The position numbers were made by a program, and so were the translations under genes. The notes under the pieces are model-generated. The model had not been told where the DNA came from, did not search any database, and saw nothing but the letters and a program-made list of their open reading frames with translations. Positions 1-7,910 of a DNA stretch of 18,562 bases are shown here, in pieces. Position 1 is the first letter of the stretch. The number at the start of each line of letters is the position of its first letter. This stretch comes from an uncultured Streptomyces sp. (GTDB lineage Bacteria; Actinomycetota; Actinomycetes; Streptomycetales; Streptomycetaceae): contig CAMLJW010000048.1 in the NCBI GenBank assembly GCA_946480485.1, positions 1 to 18,562 on the forward strand, written 5' to 3'.

Positions 1-90
1 GCTCGGCGGGGCGAAGCAGGGACCGAATTAACCAACGGCGTCACTGCGGGTGGTGCCCGGCCCCTTTGGCTGTCGGGCTGCGGGATCGTC

Positions 91-146
91 GGCCCTGTGG
101 CCCTGTGGCCCTGTGGCCCTGTGGCCCTGTGGCCCTGTGGCCCTGC
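91..146. repeat. 8-bp tandem repeat (GGCCCTGT)6 plus one variant
   Basis: Six perfect head-to-tail copies of GGCCCTGT are followed by a seventh ending in C instead of T. The array is non-coding. It lies just beyond the stop codon of the minus-strand Rv3235-family gene. An 8-bp unit is not a multiple of three, so changes in copy number would be tolerated only outside a reading frame, as here. Confidence 0.95.
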
Positions 147-158
147 GGGCTCTGGGCC
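139..158 (-). terminator. Possible hairpin terminator of the Rv3235-family gene
   Basis: GGCCC at 139-143 can pair with GGGCC at 154-158 around a 10-nt loop, 16 nt past the stop codon of the minus-strand gene. The stem is short and has no T-tract, so this is a weak call. The last copy of the 8-bp repeat forms one arm. Confidence 0.3.
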
Positions 159-174
159 ATCGTGTGCGTGCGGC

Positions 175-732
175 TCAGTTGTCGTCCGCAGGCGGCATGC
201 GGGTGCCGCCCACTTCCACCGCAGTGCAGCGCCAGCGGAGGTCCTGGCCCCTCTCCAGGCGGAAGGCCATGGCACGGAGCCGGTTGCCTGCGCCGATGCG
301 GGCGAATGCCTCGATCGCGCCCGGGCGGGGCACGTAGTAGCCGACGTCGCGAACGACCGGGCGGGCGCCCCGGGTGCGTAGGGAGCCGCGTTCGGCGAGC
401 CAGGCCAGTTCGTCGTACGCGCGGCCCGCGGTGTGGCGGAGCATGCAGTGAACGGGGCGCTGGCCGCTCAGGACGGCGAGGAGGAGGTCGGCGAAGAGGT
501 CGGTGGGCCGGGGGGGATGCGTAGGTGTCCTGAGCGGGCCTTCAGCAGGCGTCCTGCGGTGCGGGCCCGCTGTCCGCCCAGACGCAGGGGTGTCTTCGTC
601 CCGGGGTGGGCTGCCGGGTGTGTCCCTGCCCGGTGTGGTGCGAGGAGTGTTTCCGGTGGGGCGGCGGGTGTCGTGGCGGCCGGGTGGGCGGGTGCCCGGG
701 CTGCGCTTCGTCCTGGTCATGACCTTGTTCAT
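175..732 (-). CDS. Rv3235 family protein
   Basis: A 185-residue protein of the Rv3235 family, which is widespread in actinobacteria and of unknown biochemical function. The first ~95 residues are low-complexity, rich in R, T, P and G, and probably disordered. The conserved part follows: a helical stretch FADLLLAVLSGQRPVHCMLR, then AYDELAWL and a C-terminal strand-rich part ending RWRCTAVEVGG. The start was set at the ATG at 732 (MNKVMTRTKR), because GGGGA lies 7 nt upstream. The frame stays open to 858, but that extension has no good ribosome site and a different composition. From memory, this family sits next to secA in streptomycetes; secA itself is not visible in the 174 bases to the left. 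The family assignment is by recalled motifs, not a search. Confidence 0.75.
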   Translation of the reverse strand: MNKVMTRTKRSPGTRPPGRHDTRRPTGNTPRTTPGRDTPGSPPRDEDTPASGRTAGPHRRTPAEGPLRTPTHPPRPTDLFADLLLAVLSGQRPVHCMLRHTAGRAYDELAWLAERGSLRTRGARPVVRDVGYYVPRPGAIEAFARIGAGNRLRAMAFRLERGQDLRWRCTAVEVGGTRMPPADDN

Positions 733-1051
733 GGCGTCGTCCCCGTTCGACGGCCCGGTTGATACCGGGCAGTAACTTTCTGTCGGGGATCTTCTACGAG
801 GCAAGAGTGGGTGGCCGCAAGGGCATCGGCTGTGCGCCGTGGTGGCCGGAACATTCACCTATCAGGGTGACGGCGGAGGGCGGAAGGCTTGGCGTGGCTG
901 AGGTGTACCGGGTGATAAGCGGGGCGTGTGGTTGACGCCGTGGGCGACTGTGGCGCGGACCCAAAAGGGGACTCCCGCACGTATCCTGAAGGCCGTCCCG
1001 GAGGTGCGGGACCGCCCTCACGGAGCTCTGTGACTACGAAAGCGGCCAGCC
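733..1051. other. Divergent intergenic region
   Basis: This is the 319-bp spacer between the Rv3235-family gene (leftward) and the DUF6912 gene (rightward), so it must hold both promoters. TATCCT at 982-987 fits TANNNT for the rightward gene but has no good -35 at the usual spacing. An inverted repeat, GTCCCG (995-1000) and CGGGAC (1007-1012) with a 6-nt loop, lies about 40 nt before the DUF6912 start and could be an operator or leader hairpin. I see no convincing small gene here. Confidence 0.5.
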
Positions 1052-1567
1052 ATGCGCGTCTACGTCCCCCTGACCCTCTCCGGTCTCGCCGAGGCGTACA
1101 AGACGGGTGAGCTCGGGGCCGGTCCCTTCCTCGCGTACGCCGTCACGCCCGCGTTGCGTGAGTGGTATCTGTCCGACGACATCGAGGAGTTGGAGTACGC
1201 GGCGCTGAACCGGGCCGCGCTCGCCTCGCTGAGGCTGCTCGCCCTCGACCCGGCGGCCGTGCGCCGGCGCGTCGTCGTCGCGGTCGACGTCCCCGAGGGT
1301 GCCGCTGTCGCCGATCCCGACCGGGGGCTCGACCCCGTCGCGCTCGGAGAGGTGCGGGTCACCGGGCCCGTGCAGCTCGAGGGCGCCGCGGCCGTGCACG
1401 TCGACTCGGGCGAGGCAGAGGCGGACGTATCGGCGGCTGCGGACGCGCTGGGCGCGGCGGACACGGGCGACGACGACGCGCAGTTCGTCGTGGACGGGTC
1501 CGAGGACCACGAGCTGCTGTGGTTCGCCACGCAGGAGATTCCGAATCTGGTGGGGTTCCGGGCCTGA
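1052..1567 (+). CDS. DUF6912 family protein
   Basis: A 171-residue acidic cytoplasmic protein, with no signal peptide or membrane segment. The N-terminus MRVYVPLTLSGLAEAY, followed by FLAYAVTPALREWY and a middle VVVAVDVPEG strand, matches what I recall of the actinobacterial DUF6912 family. An Ala/Asp-rich segment (about residues 125-150) precedes the conserved ending HELLWFATQEIPNLVGF. No catalytic motif is recognisable. The start ATG at 1052 has only a weak GAAAG about 9 nt upstream, but the N-terminus fits the family. The gene ends 70 bp before the HAD hydrolase on the same strand. That gene seems to have its own promoter, so cotranscription is uncertain. Function unknown. Confidence 0.75.
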   Translation: MRVYVPLTLSGLAEAYKTGELGAGPFLAYAVTPALREWYLSDDIEELEYAALNRAALASLRLLALDPAAVRRRVVVAVDVPEGAAVADPDRGLDPVALGEVRVTGPVQLEGAAAVHVDSGEAEADVSAAADALGAADTGDDDAQFVVDGSEDHELLWFATQEIPNLVGFRA

Positions 1568-1624
1568 AGGCCTGAAGGGGCCGAGGGTTGAGATTTCGGC
1601 GGCGGTGTTGTCAGTGCGAGCGGG

Positions 1625-1640
1625 TACGTTCTTTGGCATG
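1625..1640 (+). promoter_or_regulatory. Leaderless promoter -10 (TACGTT) of the HAD gene
   Basis: TACGTT at 1625-1630 fits the TANNNT consensus and is separated by exactly 7 nt from the ATG at 1638, so transcription would begin at or next to the start codon. There is no Shine-Dalgarno sequence before this ATG. TTGTCA at 1608-1613 resembles a -35 but is only 11 bp away, too close to pair with this -10. Confidence 0.55.
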
Positions 1641-2303
1641 GGGAAGTACGGAGCAGCGCACATCGTCTGGGACTGGAACGGGACTCTGTTCCACGACAAT
1701 GCGGCGATCATCGGTGCCACGAACGCGGCGTTCGTCGAGTTGGGACTGGAGCCGATCACGCTGGAGCAGTACCGGGAGCTGTACTGCGTGCCGGTGCCGC
1801 GGTTCTATGAGCGGCTGATGGGGCGGCTGCCCACGGACGCGGAGTGGGAGGTCATGGACGAGACCTTCCATCGGCACTACACGGAGCACCGGGTGGTGTG
1901 CGGGCTCACCGACGGGGTTCCGGGGCTGCTCGCCGAGTGGGCGTCGGCCGGGCGCAGCCAGTCGATTCTGAGCATGTACGGGCATGACGAACTCGTCCCG
2001 CTGGTGCGCGGGTTCGGGATCGAGACGCACTTCATACGGGTCGACGGGCGGACCGGGCCGTCCGGAGGCGGCAAGGCCGAGCACATGGTGAGGCATATGG
2101 GGGCGCTGACCGGAGTGGATCCCACTCGTACGGTGGTGATCGGGGACGCGGCGGACGACGCGATCGCGGCGCTGCATGTGGGGGCGCGGGCCGTCCTCTA
2201 CACCGGGGGGTCGCACAGTCGGGCCAGTCTTGAAGAGGTGGGGGTGCCTGTGGTGGACAGCCTGGAGGAGGCGGTTGTGGAGGCGGAGCGGTTGGCGGCG
2301 TGA
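1638..2303 (+). CDS. HAD family hydrolase (phosphoglycolate-phosphatase-like)
   Basis: A 221-residue soluble HAD-superfamily phosphatase. Motif I is VWDWNGTLFHDN: nucleophile Asp12 and, unusually, Asn14 where most phosphatases carry the second, acid/base Asp. A helical cap follows (about 20-90). Motif II is the serine in SILSMYGH, motif III is the lysine of GGGKAEH, and motif IV is VVIGDAADD, which supplies the Mg2+-binding acids. Size and cap position resemble the Gph/PGP group (C1 cap). The substrate cannot be told from sequence. ATG 1638 was chosen because the protein then begins just before motif I and because a TANNNT box sits 7 nt upstream; the frame is open further upstream, but that part has no homology. 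It sits between the DUF6912 gene and gdh on the same strand. Confidence 0.85.
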   Translation: MGKYGAAHIVWDWNGTLFHDNAAIIGATNAAFVELGLEPITLEQYRELYCVPVPRFYERLMGRLPTDAEWEVMDETFHRHYTEHRVVCGLTDGVPGLLAEWASAGRSQSILSMYGHDELVPLVRGFGIETHFIRVDGRTGPSGGGKAEHMVRHMGALTGVDPTRTVVIGDAADDAIAALHVGARAVLYTGGSHSRASLEEVGVPVVDSLEEAVVEAERLAA

Positions 2304-2370
2304 GGGAGTGACTGGCAGATCGGGCCACAGGAGGCTTTTCGCAGTTGTCCCCGCCTCCCATCCACCTAGA

Positions 2371-2394
2371 GGTGCAAACGGGTGCAAACGGGTG
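2371..2394. repeat. 10-bp tandem repeat GGTGCAAACG x2 plus GGTG
   Basis: Two perfect adjacent copies of GGTGCAAACG (2371-2380, 2381-2390) are followed by the first four bases of a third. One 10-bp helical turn per unit would put any bound protein on the same face of the DNA. It lies 68 bp after the HAD stop codon. Confidence 0.85.
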
Positions 2395-2410
2395 TCCCCA
2401 CTGTTCAGAC

Positions 2411-2439
2411 TGTCAAAAGCGCACCCCCGCTTTTGTACA
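2411..2439 (+). terminator. Hairpin after the HAD gene, possible terminator
   Basis: TGTCAAAAGCG (2411-2421) pairs with CGCTTTTG (2428-2435) and, past one bulged T, with ACA (2437-2439), around a 6-nt loop. The 3' arm carries TTTT. It lies 107 bp after the HAD stop, so it could end that transcript. It could also be an operator for gdh, since the candidate -35 begins 10 bp further on. Confidence 0.4.
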
Positions 2440-2449
2440 CATACGGCTC

Positions 2450-2480
2450 ATGACGGAGGGCCCGGCCGGAGCGATAGCCT
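2450..2480 (+). promoter_or_regulatory. Candidate gdh promoter
   Basis: ATGACG at 2450-2455 resembles a -35, and TAGCCT at 2475-2480 fits the TANNNT -10, with a 19-bp spacer. Transcription would start in or next to the TCACGTGA palindrome (2483-2490) and give a leader of about 280 nt. The leader is long, so another start nearer the gene is possible. Confidence 0.3.
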
Positions 2481-2766
2481 TGTCACGTGATCAGCGCGAT
2501 ATGTCGCGGGGGCTTCCACGCCCCTGCCCTGCGCCCGGACCGCACGGACGACATCCGTGGCCGGGTGGTTGCTGGTCGTCGCGGGCGATACGGGTCACCG
2601 AGAGCGGCGTCACAGTCTCTGTGGACGCCGAAGATGGCCGATAACGCTCCGCACATTGCTCATCACGGCATAGCGTCGAATCAGACCGGACACCCCGCGT
2701 CCGACGCTACGTCACTTCACGTGTTTTCGACGTCACGCAACGGCGCGCGACAGGAGTCAGAGGATA

Positions 2767-5700
2767 ATGCAGACCAAGCTGGACGAAGCCAAGGCCGAGC
2801 TGCTCGAACGGGCCGCCCGGGTAGCTGAGAACAGCCCGGTCGGGGGGCACCTACCGACTGGGACGACGGGCGAGGGTACCCCCGACCGGGACACCGTGCT
2901 CGCGTTCCTCCAGCGCTACTACCTGCACACCGCCCCGGAGGACCTCACCGACCGTGACCCGGTCGACATCTTCGGAGCCGCTTTGTCCCACTACAGACTG
3001 GCCGAGAACCGTCCGCAGGGCACGGCCAACGTACGGGTCCACACCCCGACCGTCGAGGAGAACGGCTGGACCTCCAGCCACTCCGTCGTCGAGGTGGTCA
3101 CCGACGACATGCCTTTCCTCGTCGACTCGGTCACCAATGAGCTGTCCCGGCACGGGCGCGGCATTCATGTCGTCATCCACCCCCTGTTCGTCGTACGACG
3201 CGATGTGGCCGGCAAGCTCATCGAGGTCCTGCCCGGCCGGCCCGCCGCCGACGGTCTTCCGCACGACGCCCACGTCGAGTCCTGGATCCACGTCGAGTTC
3301 GATCGCGAGACCGACCGCGCCGATCTGAAGCAGATCACCAACGAACTGCTGCGGGTCCTCTCCGACGCCCGCGAAGCCGTCGAGGACTGGGACAAGATGC
3401 GCGACGCCGCGCTCCGGATCGCCGACGACCTGCCGGGCGAGCCCACCGCCGACGACCTGCGTGACCAGGAGGTCGAGGAGGCCCGCGAGCTGCTGTGCTG
3501 GCTGGCCGCCGACCACTTCACCTTCCTCGGTTACCGCGAGTACGAGCTCAGGGGCGACGACTCCCTCGCCGCCGTGCCCGGGACCGGGCTCGGCATCCTG
3601 CGATCCGATCCGCACCACAGCGCTGAGGAAAGCCACCCGGTCAGTCCCTCCTTCGAGCGACTGCCCGCCGACGCCCGCGCCAAGGCCCGCGAACACAAGC
3701 TCCTCGTCCTGACGAAGGCGAACAGCCGTTCCACCGTGCACCGGCCGTCCTACCTCGACTACGTGGGCGTCAAGAAGTTCGACGGTGACGGGAACGTCGT
3801 CGGTGAGCGGCGCTTCCTCGGGCTCTTCTCGTCCGCCGCGTACACCGAGTCCGTGCGCCGCGTCCCCGTCATCCGCCGCAAGGTGGAGGAAGTCCTGAAG
3901 GGCGCCGGCTTCTCGCCCAACAGCCACGACGGGCGCGATCTCGTGCAGATCCTGGAGACGTACCCGCGCGACGAGCTCTTCCAGACACCGGTCGACGAGC
4001 TGTGCTCCATCGTCACCTCCGTCCTCTACCTGCAGGAGCGGCGGCGGCTGCGGCTCTACCTGCGACAGGATGAGTACGGGCGCTACTACTCCGCCCTCGT
4101 CTACCTCCCGCGCGACCGCTACACCACCGGCGTACGCCTGAAGGTCATCGACATCCTCAAGGAGGAACTCGGCGGCATCAGCGTCGACTTCACCGCCTGG
4201 AACACCGAGTCGATCCTCTCCCGGCTGCACTTCGTGGTCCGGGTCCCGCAGGGCACAGAGCTGCCGCATCTGTCCGACGCCGACAAGGAGCGTATCGAGG
4301 CGCGGCTTGCCGAGGCGGCCCGATCCTGGGCCGACGGCTTCGCCGACGCGCTGAACGCCGAGTGCGGCGAGGAGCGCGCGGCCGAGCTGCTGCGCCGGTA
4401 CGGGAACGCCATCCCCGAGGGCTACAAGGCCGACCACAACCCGCGCGCGGCGGTCGCCGACCTGCTCCACCTGGAGCAGCTCGGCGACGGCAAGGACTTC
4501 GCGCTCAGCCTGTACGAACCGGTGGGCGCCGGGCCCGGCGAGCGCCGCTTCAAGATCTACCGCACCGGTGCGCCGGTCTCCCTCTCCGCGGTCCTGCCGG
4601 TCCTCAGCAGACTCGGCGTCGAGGTGACCGACGAGCGCCCGTACGAGCTGCGCTGCGCGGACCGTACGTTCGCGTGGATCTACGACTTCGGCCTGCGCGT
4701 GCCCACGAGCGGCAACGGCGACTACCTCGCGGACGACGCCCGCGAGCGCTTCCAGGACGCCTTCTCGGCGACCTGGACCGGGCAGGCCGAGAACGACGGC
4801 TTCAACTCCCTCGTCCTGAGCGCCGGTCTGAGCTGGCGGCAGGCGATGGTGCTGCGCGCCTACGCCAAGTTCCTGCGTCAGGCCGGTTCGACCTTCAGCC
4901 AGGACTACATGGAGGACACCCTCCGTCACAACGTCCATACCACCCGGCTGCTCGTCTCCCTCTTCGAGGCGCGGATGTCCCCGGAGCGCCAGCGGGCCGG
5001 CACCGAGCTGACCGACGCCCTGCGGGAGGAACTGGATGCCGCCCTCGACCAGGTCGCGTCCCTCGACGAGGACCGGATCCTGCGGTCCTTCCTCACTGTC
5101 ATCAAGGCGACGCTGCGGACGAACTTCTTCCAGGAGGCGGCGGGCGGCGGGCCGCACGAGTACGTCTCCATGAAGTTCGACCCGCAGGCCATCCCGGACC
5201 TTCCGGCGCCGCGTCCGGCGTACGAGATCTGGGTGTACTCGCCGCGCGTCGAGGGCGTGCATCTGCGGTTCGGGAAAGTTGCGCGCGGTGGTCTGCGCTG
5301 GTCCGACCGGCGGGAGGACTTCCGGACGGAGATCCTGGGTCTCGTCAAGGCGCAGATGGTCAAGAACACCGTCATCGTGCCCGTCGGCGCGAAGGGCGGC
5401 TTCGTCGCCAAGCAGCTGCCGGACCCGGCCGTGGACCGCGACGCCTGGCTGACCGAGGGCATCAGAAGCTACAAGACCTTCATCTCGGCCCTGCTCGACA
5501 TCACCGACAACATGGTGGCCGGTCAGATCGTGCCGCCCCCCGAGGTCGTACGGCACGACGACGACGACACCTACCTCGTCGTCGCCGCCGACAAGGGCAC
5601 CGCGACGTTCTCGGACATCGCGAACGGGGTCGCCGAGTCGTACGACTTCTGGCTCGGTGACGCCTTCGCCTCCGGCGGCAGCGCGGGCTATGACCACAAG

Positions 5701-7695
5701 GTCATGGGCATCACCGCCCGAGGCGCCTGGGAGTCCGTGAAGCGGCACTTCCGGGAGTTGGGCGTGGACACCCAGAGCGAGGACTTCACCGTCGTCGGCG
5801 TCGGCGACATGTCCGGTGACGTGTTCGGCAACGGCATGCTGCTGTCCGAGCACATCCGCCTGGTCGCCGCCTTCGACCACCGGCACATCTTCATCGACCC
5901 GAACCCGGACGCAGCCACCTCGTACGCCGAGCGACGCCGTCTCTTCGAACTGTCGCGCTCCTCCTGGGCCGACTACGACAAGACGCTGCTGTCGCAGGGC
6001 GGCGGCATCTTCCCGCGCTCCGCCAAGGCCGTCCCGATCAACAGCCACATCCGCAAGGCCCTCGGCATCGGGTCCGGCCCGGCCAAGATGACCCCGGCCG
6101 ACCTGATGCGGGCGATCCTCAAGGCGCCGGTCGACCTGCTGTGGAACGGCGGCATCGGCACCTATGTGAAGGCCGGCACGGAAACGCACGCGGACGTCGG
6201 CGACAAGGCGAACGACGCGATCCGGGTGGACGGCGCCGACCTCAGGGTCAAGGTCGTCGGTGAGGGCGGCAACCTGGGCCTGACCCAGCTCGGCCGGATC
6301 GAGTTCGCGCAAGCCGGCGGCAAGGTCAACACCGACGCCATCGACAACAGCGCGGGCGTGGACACCTCCGACCACGAGGTGAACATCAAGATTTTGCTCA
6401 ACGCCGTCGTCGCGGACGGCGACATGACGGTCAAGCAGCGCAACAAGCTGCTCGCCGAGATGACCGACGAGGTCGGCCAACTCGTCCTGCGCAACAACTA
6501 CGCGCAGAACGTGGCACTCGCCAACGCGCTCGCCCAGTCCCCGAGCATGCTGCACGCGCAGCACCGCTACCTGCGCCACCTGGTGCGCGCGGGGCACCTC
6601 AACCGGGCCCTCGAGTTCATGCCCACGGAGCGTCAGATCCGGGAGCGCCTCAACACCGGACACGGTCTGACCCAACCGGAGACGGCTGTCCTCCTTGCCT
6701 ACACGAAGATCACGGTCGCCGGCGAACTGCTCCACAGCAGCCTGCCCGACGATCCGTATCTGCAGAGCCTGCTGTACGCCTACTTCCCGACGGCGCTGCG
6801 CGAGAGATTCCGCGAGCAGATCGAGGCACACGCGCTGCGCCGCGAGATCGTCACGACCGTGCTGGTCAACGACACGGTCAACACCGGCGGTACCAGCTAC
6901 CTGCACCGTCTGCGCGAGGAGACGGGTGCCTCGCTGGAGGAGATCATCCGGGCGCAGACAGCGGCCCGCGCGATCTTCGGCCTGGGTGAGGTGTGGGACG
7001 CGGTCGAGGCGCTCGACAACAAGGTCGACGCGGCCGTCCAGACCCGCATCCGGCTGCACTCGCGCCGCCTCGTCGAGCGGGGCACGCGCTGGCTGCTCAA
7101 CAACCGGCCGCAGCCCCTGCAGCTCGCCGAGACCATCGGCTTCTTCAGCGACGGGGTCGCGCAGGTCTGGGCCGAACTGCCCAAGCTGCTGCGCGGCGCG
7201 GACCTGGAGTGGTACCAGCGGATCTACGACGAGCTGTCCGCCGCCGAAGTCCCCGACGAGCTCGCCCGGCGGGTCGCCGGATTCTCCGCGGCCTTCCCGA
7301 CGCTCGACATCGTCGCGGTGGCCGACCGCACGGGCAAGGACCCGATGGACGTCGCCGAGGTCTTCTACGACCTCGCCGACCGCCTGCGGATGACCCAGCT
7401 CATGGACCGCATCACCGAGCTGCCACGCGCCGACCGCTGGCACTCGATGGCCCGCGCCTCCATCCGCGAGGACCTGTACGCGGCGCACGCCGCGCTGACG
7501 GCCGACGTCCTCGCCTGCGGCAACGGCGCCGCCACGCCGGAGCAGCGCTTCAAGGCCTGGGAGCAGAAGAACGCGGCGATCCTGGGCCGGGCCCGCACCA
7601 CTCTGGAGGAGATCCAGGGCTCCGAGTCCTTTGACCTGGCAAATCTGTCGGTGGCGATGCGGACGATGCGGACGATGCTGCGTACGCATTCCTAG
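2767..7695 (+). CDS. gdh: NAD-dependent glutamate dehydrogenase (large 180-kDa class)
   Basis: A 1642-residue cytoplasmic enzyme that interconverts L-glutamate and 2-oxoglutarate plus ammonium with NAD, generally in the catabolic direction. Length and sequence fit the large (L_180) class described in Streptomyces and mycobacteria. About the first 700 residues are regulatory (ACT-like regions in this family). The catalytic core follows: VARGGLRWSDR (838-848), LVKAQMVKN (859-867), GAKGGF with Lys876, and the Rossmann fingerprint VVGVGDMSGDVFGNGM (1009-1024). A long helical C-terminal domain completes it. The start at ATG 2767 (MQTKLDEAKAELL) has GGAG 10 nt upstream. The gene stands alone between a long spacer and a strong hairpin, so it is probably monocistronic. 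No frameshift or TTA codon was seen. Confidence 0.97.
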   Translation: MQTKLDEAKAELLERAARVAENSPVGGHLPTGTTGEGTPDRDTVLAFLQRYYLHTAPEDLTDRDPVDIFGAALSHYRLAENRPQGTANVRVHTPTVEENGWTSSHSVVEVVTDDMPFLVDSVTNELSRHGRGIHVVIHPLFVVRRDVAGKLIEVLPGRPAADGLPHDAHVESWIHVEFDRETDRADLKQITNELLRVLSDAREAVEDWDKMRDAALRIADDLPGEPTADDLRDQEVEEARELLCWLAADHFTFLGYREYELRGDDSLAAVPGTGLGILRSDPHHSAEESHPVSPSFERLPADARAKAREHKLLVLTKANSRSTVHRPSYLDYVGVKKFDGDGNVVGERRFLGLFSSAAYTESVRRVPVIRRKVEEVLKGAGFSPNSHDGRDLVQILETYPRDELFQTPVDELCSIVTSVLYLQERRRLRLYLRQDEYGRYYSALVYLPRDRYTTGVRLKVIDILKEELGGISVDFTAWNTESILSRLHFVVRVPQGTELPHLSDADKERIEARLAEAARSWADGFADALNAECGEERAAELLRRYGNAIPEGYKADHNPRAAVADLLHLEQLGDGKDFALSLYEPVGAGPGERRFKIYRTGAPVSLSAVLPVLSRLGVEVTDERPYELRCADRTFAWIYDFGLRVPTSGNGDYLADDARERFQDAFSATWTGQAENDGFNSLVLSAGLSWRQAMVLRAYAKFLRQAGSTFSQDYMEDTLRHNVHTTRLLVSLFEARMSPERQRAGTELTDALREELDAALDQVASLDEDRILRSFLTVIKATLRTNFFQEAAGGGPHEYVSMKFDPQAIPDLPAPRPAYEIWVYSPRVEGVHLRFGKVARGGLRWSDRREDFRTEILGLVKAQMVKNTVIVPVGAKGGFVAKQLPDPAVDRDAWLTEGIRSYKTFISALLDITDNMVAGQIVPPPEVVRHDDDDTYLVVAADKGTATFSDIANGVAESYDFWLGDAFASGGSAGYDHKVMGITARGAWESVKRHFRELGVDTQSEDFTVVGVGDMSGDVFGNGMLLSEHIRLVAAFDHRHIFIDPNPDAATSYAERRRLFELSRSSWADYDKTLLSQGGGIFPRSAKAVPINSHIRKALGIGSGPAKMTPADLMRAILKAPVDLLWNGGIGTYVKAGTETHADVGDKANDAIRVDGADLRVKVVGEGGNLGLTQLGRIEFAQAGGKVNTDAIDNSAGVDTSDHEVNIKILLNAVVADGDMTVKQRNKLLAEMTDEVGQLVLRNNYAQNVALANALAQSPSMLHAQHRYLRHLVRAGHLNRALEFMPTERQIRERLNTGHGLTQPETAVLLAYTKITVAGELLHSSLPDDPYLQSLLYAYFPTALRERFREQIEAHALRREIVTTVLVNDTVNTGGTSYLHRLREETGASLEEIIRAQTAARAIFGLGEVWDAVEALDNKVDAAVQTRIRLHSRRLVERGTRWLLNNRPQPLQLAETIGFFSDGVAQVWAELPKLLRGADLEWYQRIYDELSAAEVPDELARRVAGFSAAFPTLDIVAVADRTGKDPMDVAEVFYDLADRLRMTQLMDRITELPRADRWHSMARASIREDLYAAHAALTADVLACGNGAATPEQRFKAWEQKNAAILGRARTTLEEIQGSESFDLANLSVAMRTMRTMLRTHS

Positions 7696-7713
7696 TCGCG
7701 CACGCATCCGGTT

Positions 7714-7725
7714 CGAACGCGTTCG
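7714..7725. repeat. 12-bp perfect palindrome
   Basis: CGAACGCGTTCG is a perfect palindrome 18 nt after the gdh stop codon, just ahead of the terminator hairpin. It could be part of the gdh 3' end or a protein-binding site; the sequence alone does not decide. Confidence 0.6.
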
Positions 7726-7740
7726 CAGTCGGTACGCGGA

Positions 7741-7778
7741 CGGGGGCGCCCTGGGCCTGCCGGCTCGGGGCGCCCCCG
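7741..7778 (+). terminator. gdh terminator hairpin
   Basis: CGGGGGCGCCC (7741-7751) pairs perfectly over 11 bp with GGGCGCCCCCG (7768-7778); the 16-nt loop can pair further (GCC/GGC). No U-tract follows, as is common for streptomycete terminators. It lies 45 nt after the gdh stop codon. Confidence 0.75.
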
Positions 7779-7844
7779 ACGTACGTGGCTGGTGCGGCGT
7801 GGGTCACTTTGCGCAACCTGTGCGTTGCTTCGGACGTCTACCTG

Positions 7845-7866
7845 TGTGGCCCTCAAGTGGACCACA
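7845..7866. promoter_or_regulatory. Imperfect palindrome upstream of the GT2-TagF gene
   Basis: TGTGG (7845-7849) and CCACA (7862-7866) are inverted arms, and the inner CC/GG bases extend the symmetry past one mismatched pair. The 22-bp element ends 28 bp before the candidate -10 of the fusion gene, in the place of an activator site or upstream operator. No regulator is identified. Confidence 0.35.
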
Positions 7867-7894
7867 TGGCGTGGGCGGGCCGATCTGCTGCGTT

Positions 7895-7910
7895 TAGGGT
7901 TAATGGGATG
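7895..7910 (+). promoter_or_regulatory. Leaderless promoter -10 (TAGGGT) of the GT2-TagF gene
   Basis: TAGGGT at 7895-7900 fits TANNNT and ends exactly 7 nt before the ATG at 7908, as in the HAD and TetR genes of this window. No -35 consensus is visible 17-18 bp upstream. Confidence 0.5.

Larger units (their letters stand above)
2304..2766. other. Long gdh upstream region
   Basis: A 463-bp non-coding spacer between the HAD gene and gdh. It holds a 10-bp tandem duplication, a hairpin with T-rich arm, a candidate promoter and, near the gdh start, two ACGTCAC copies 21 bp apart (2709-2715, 2730-2736) around CACGTG (2718-2723). Another palindrome, TCACGTGA, lies at 2483-2490. The frames that are open here show no conserved protein and no ribosome site. 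Confidence 0.6.

Noticed and set aside
50..524. Plus-strand frames through the GGCCCTGT array
   Set aside because: The products are repeats of Ala/Leu/Trp/Pro/Cys/Gly from the 8-bp array and antisense of the Rv3235-family gene; no ribosome site.
932..937. TTGACG as a -35 for the DUF6912 gene
   Set aside because: No TANNNT lies 16-19 bp downstream; the nearest (982-987) is 44 bp away.
1608..1613. TTGTCA as the -35 of the HAD promoter
   Set aside because: The spacing to the TACGTT -10 is 11 bp, too short for a sigma-70-type promoter.
2487..2828. Open frame of 113 codons between the HAD gene and gdh
   Set aside because: It overlaps the gdh start, has no ribosome site and no recognisable protein; it is better read as gdh leader DNA.
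2851..7707. A 1618-codon open frame on the strand opposite gdh
   Set aside because: It is the expected antisense shadow of a long gene with extreme third-position GC; no domain is recognisable and the sense strand encodes a clear glutamate dehydrogenase.
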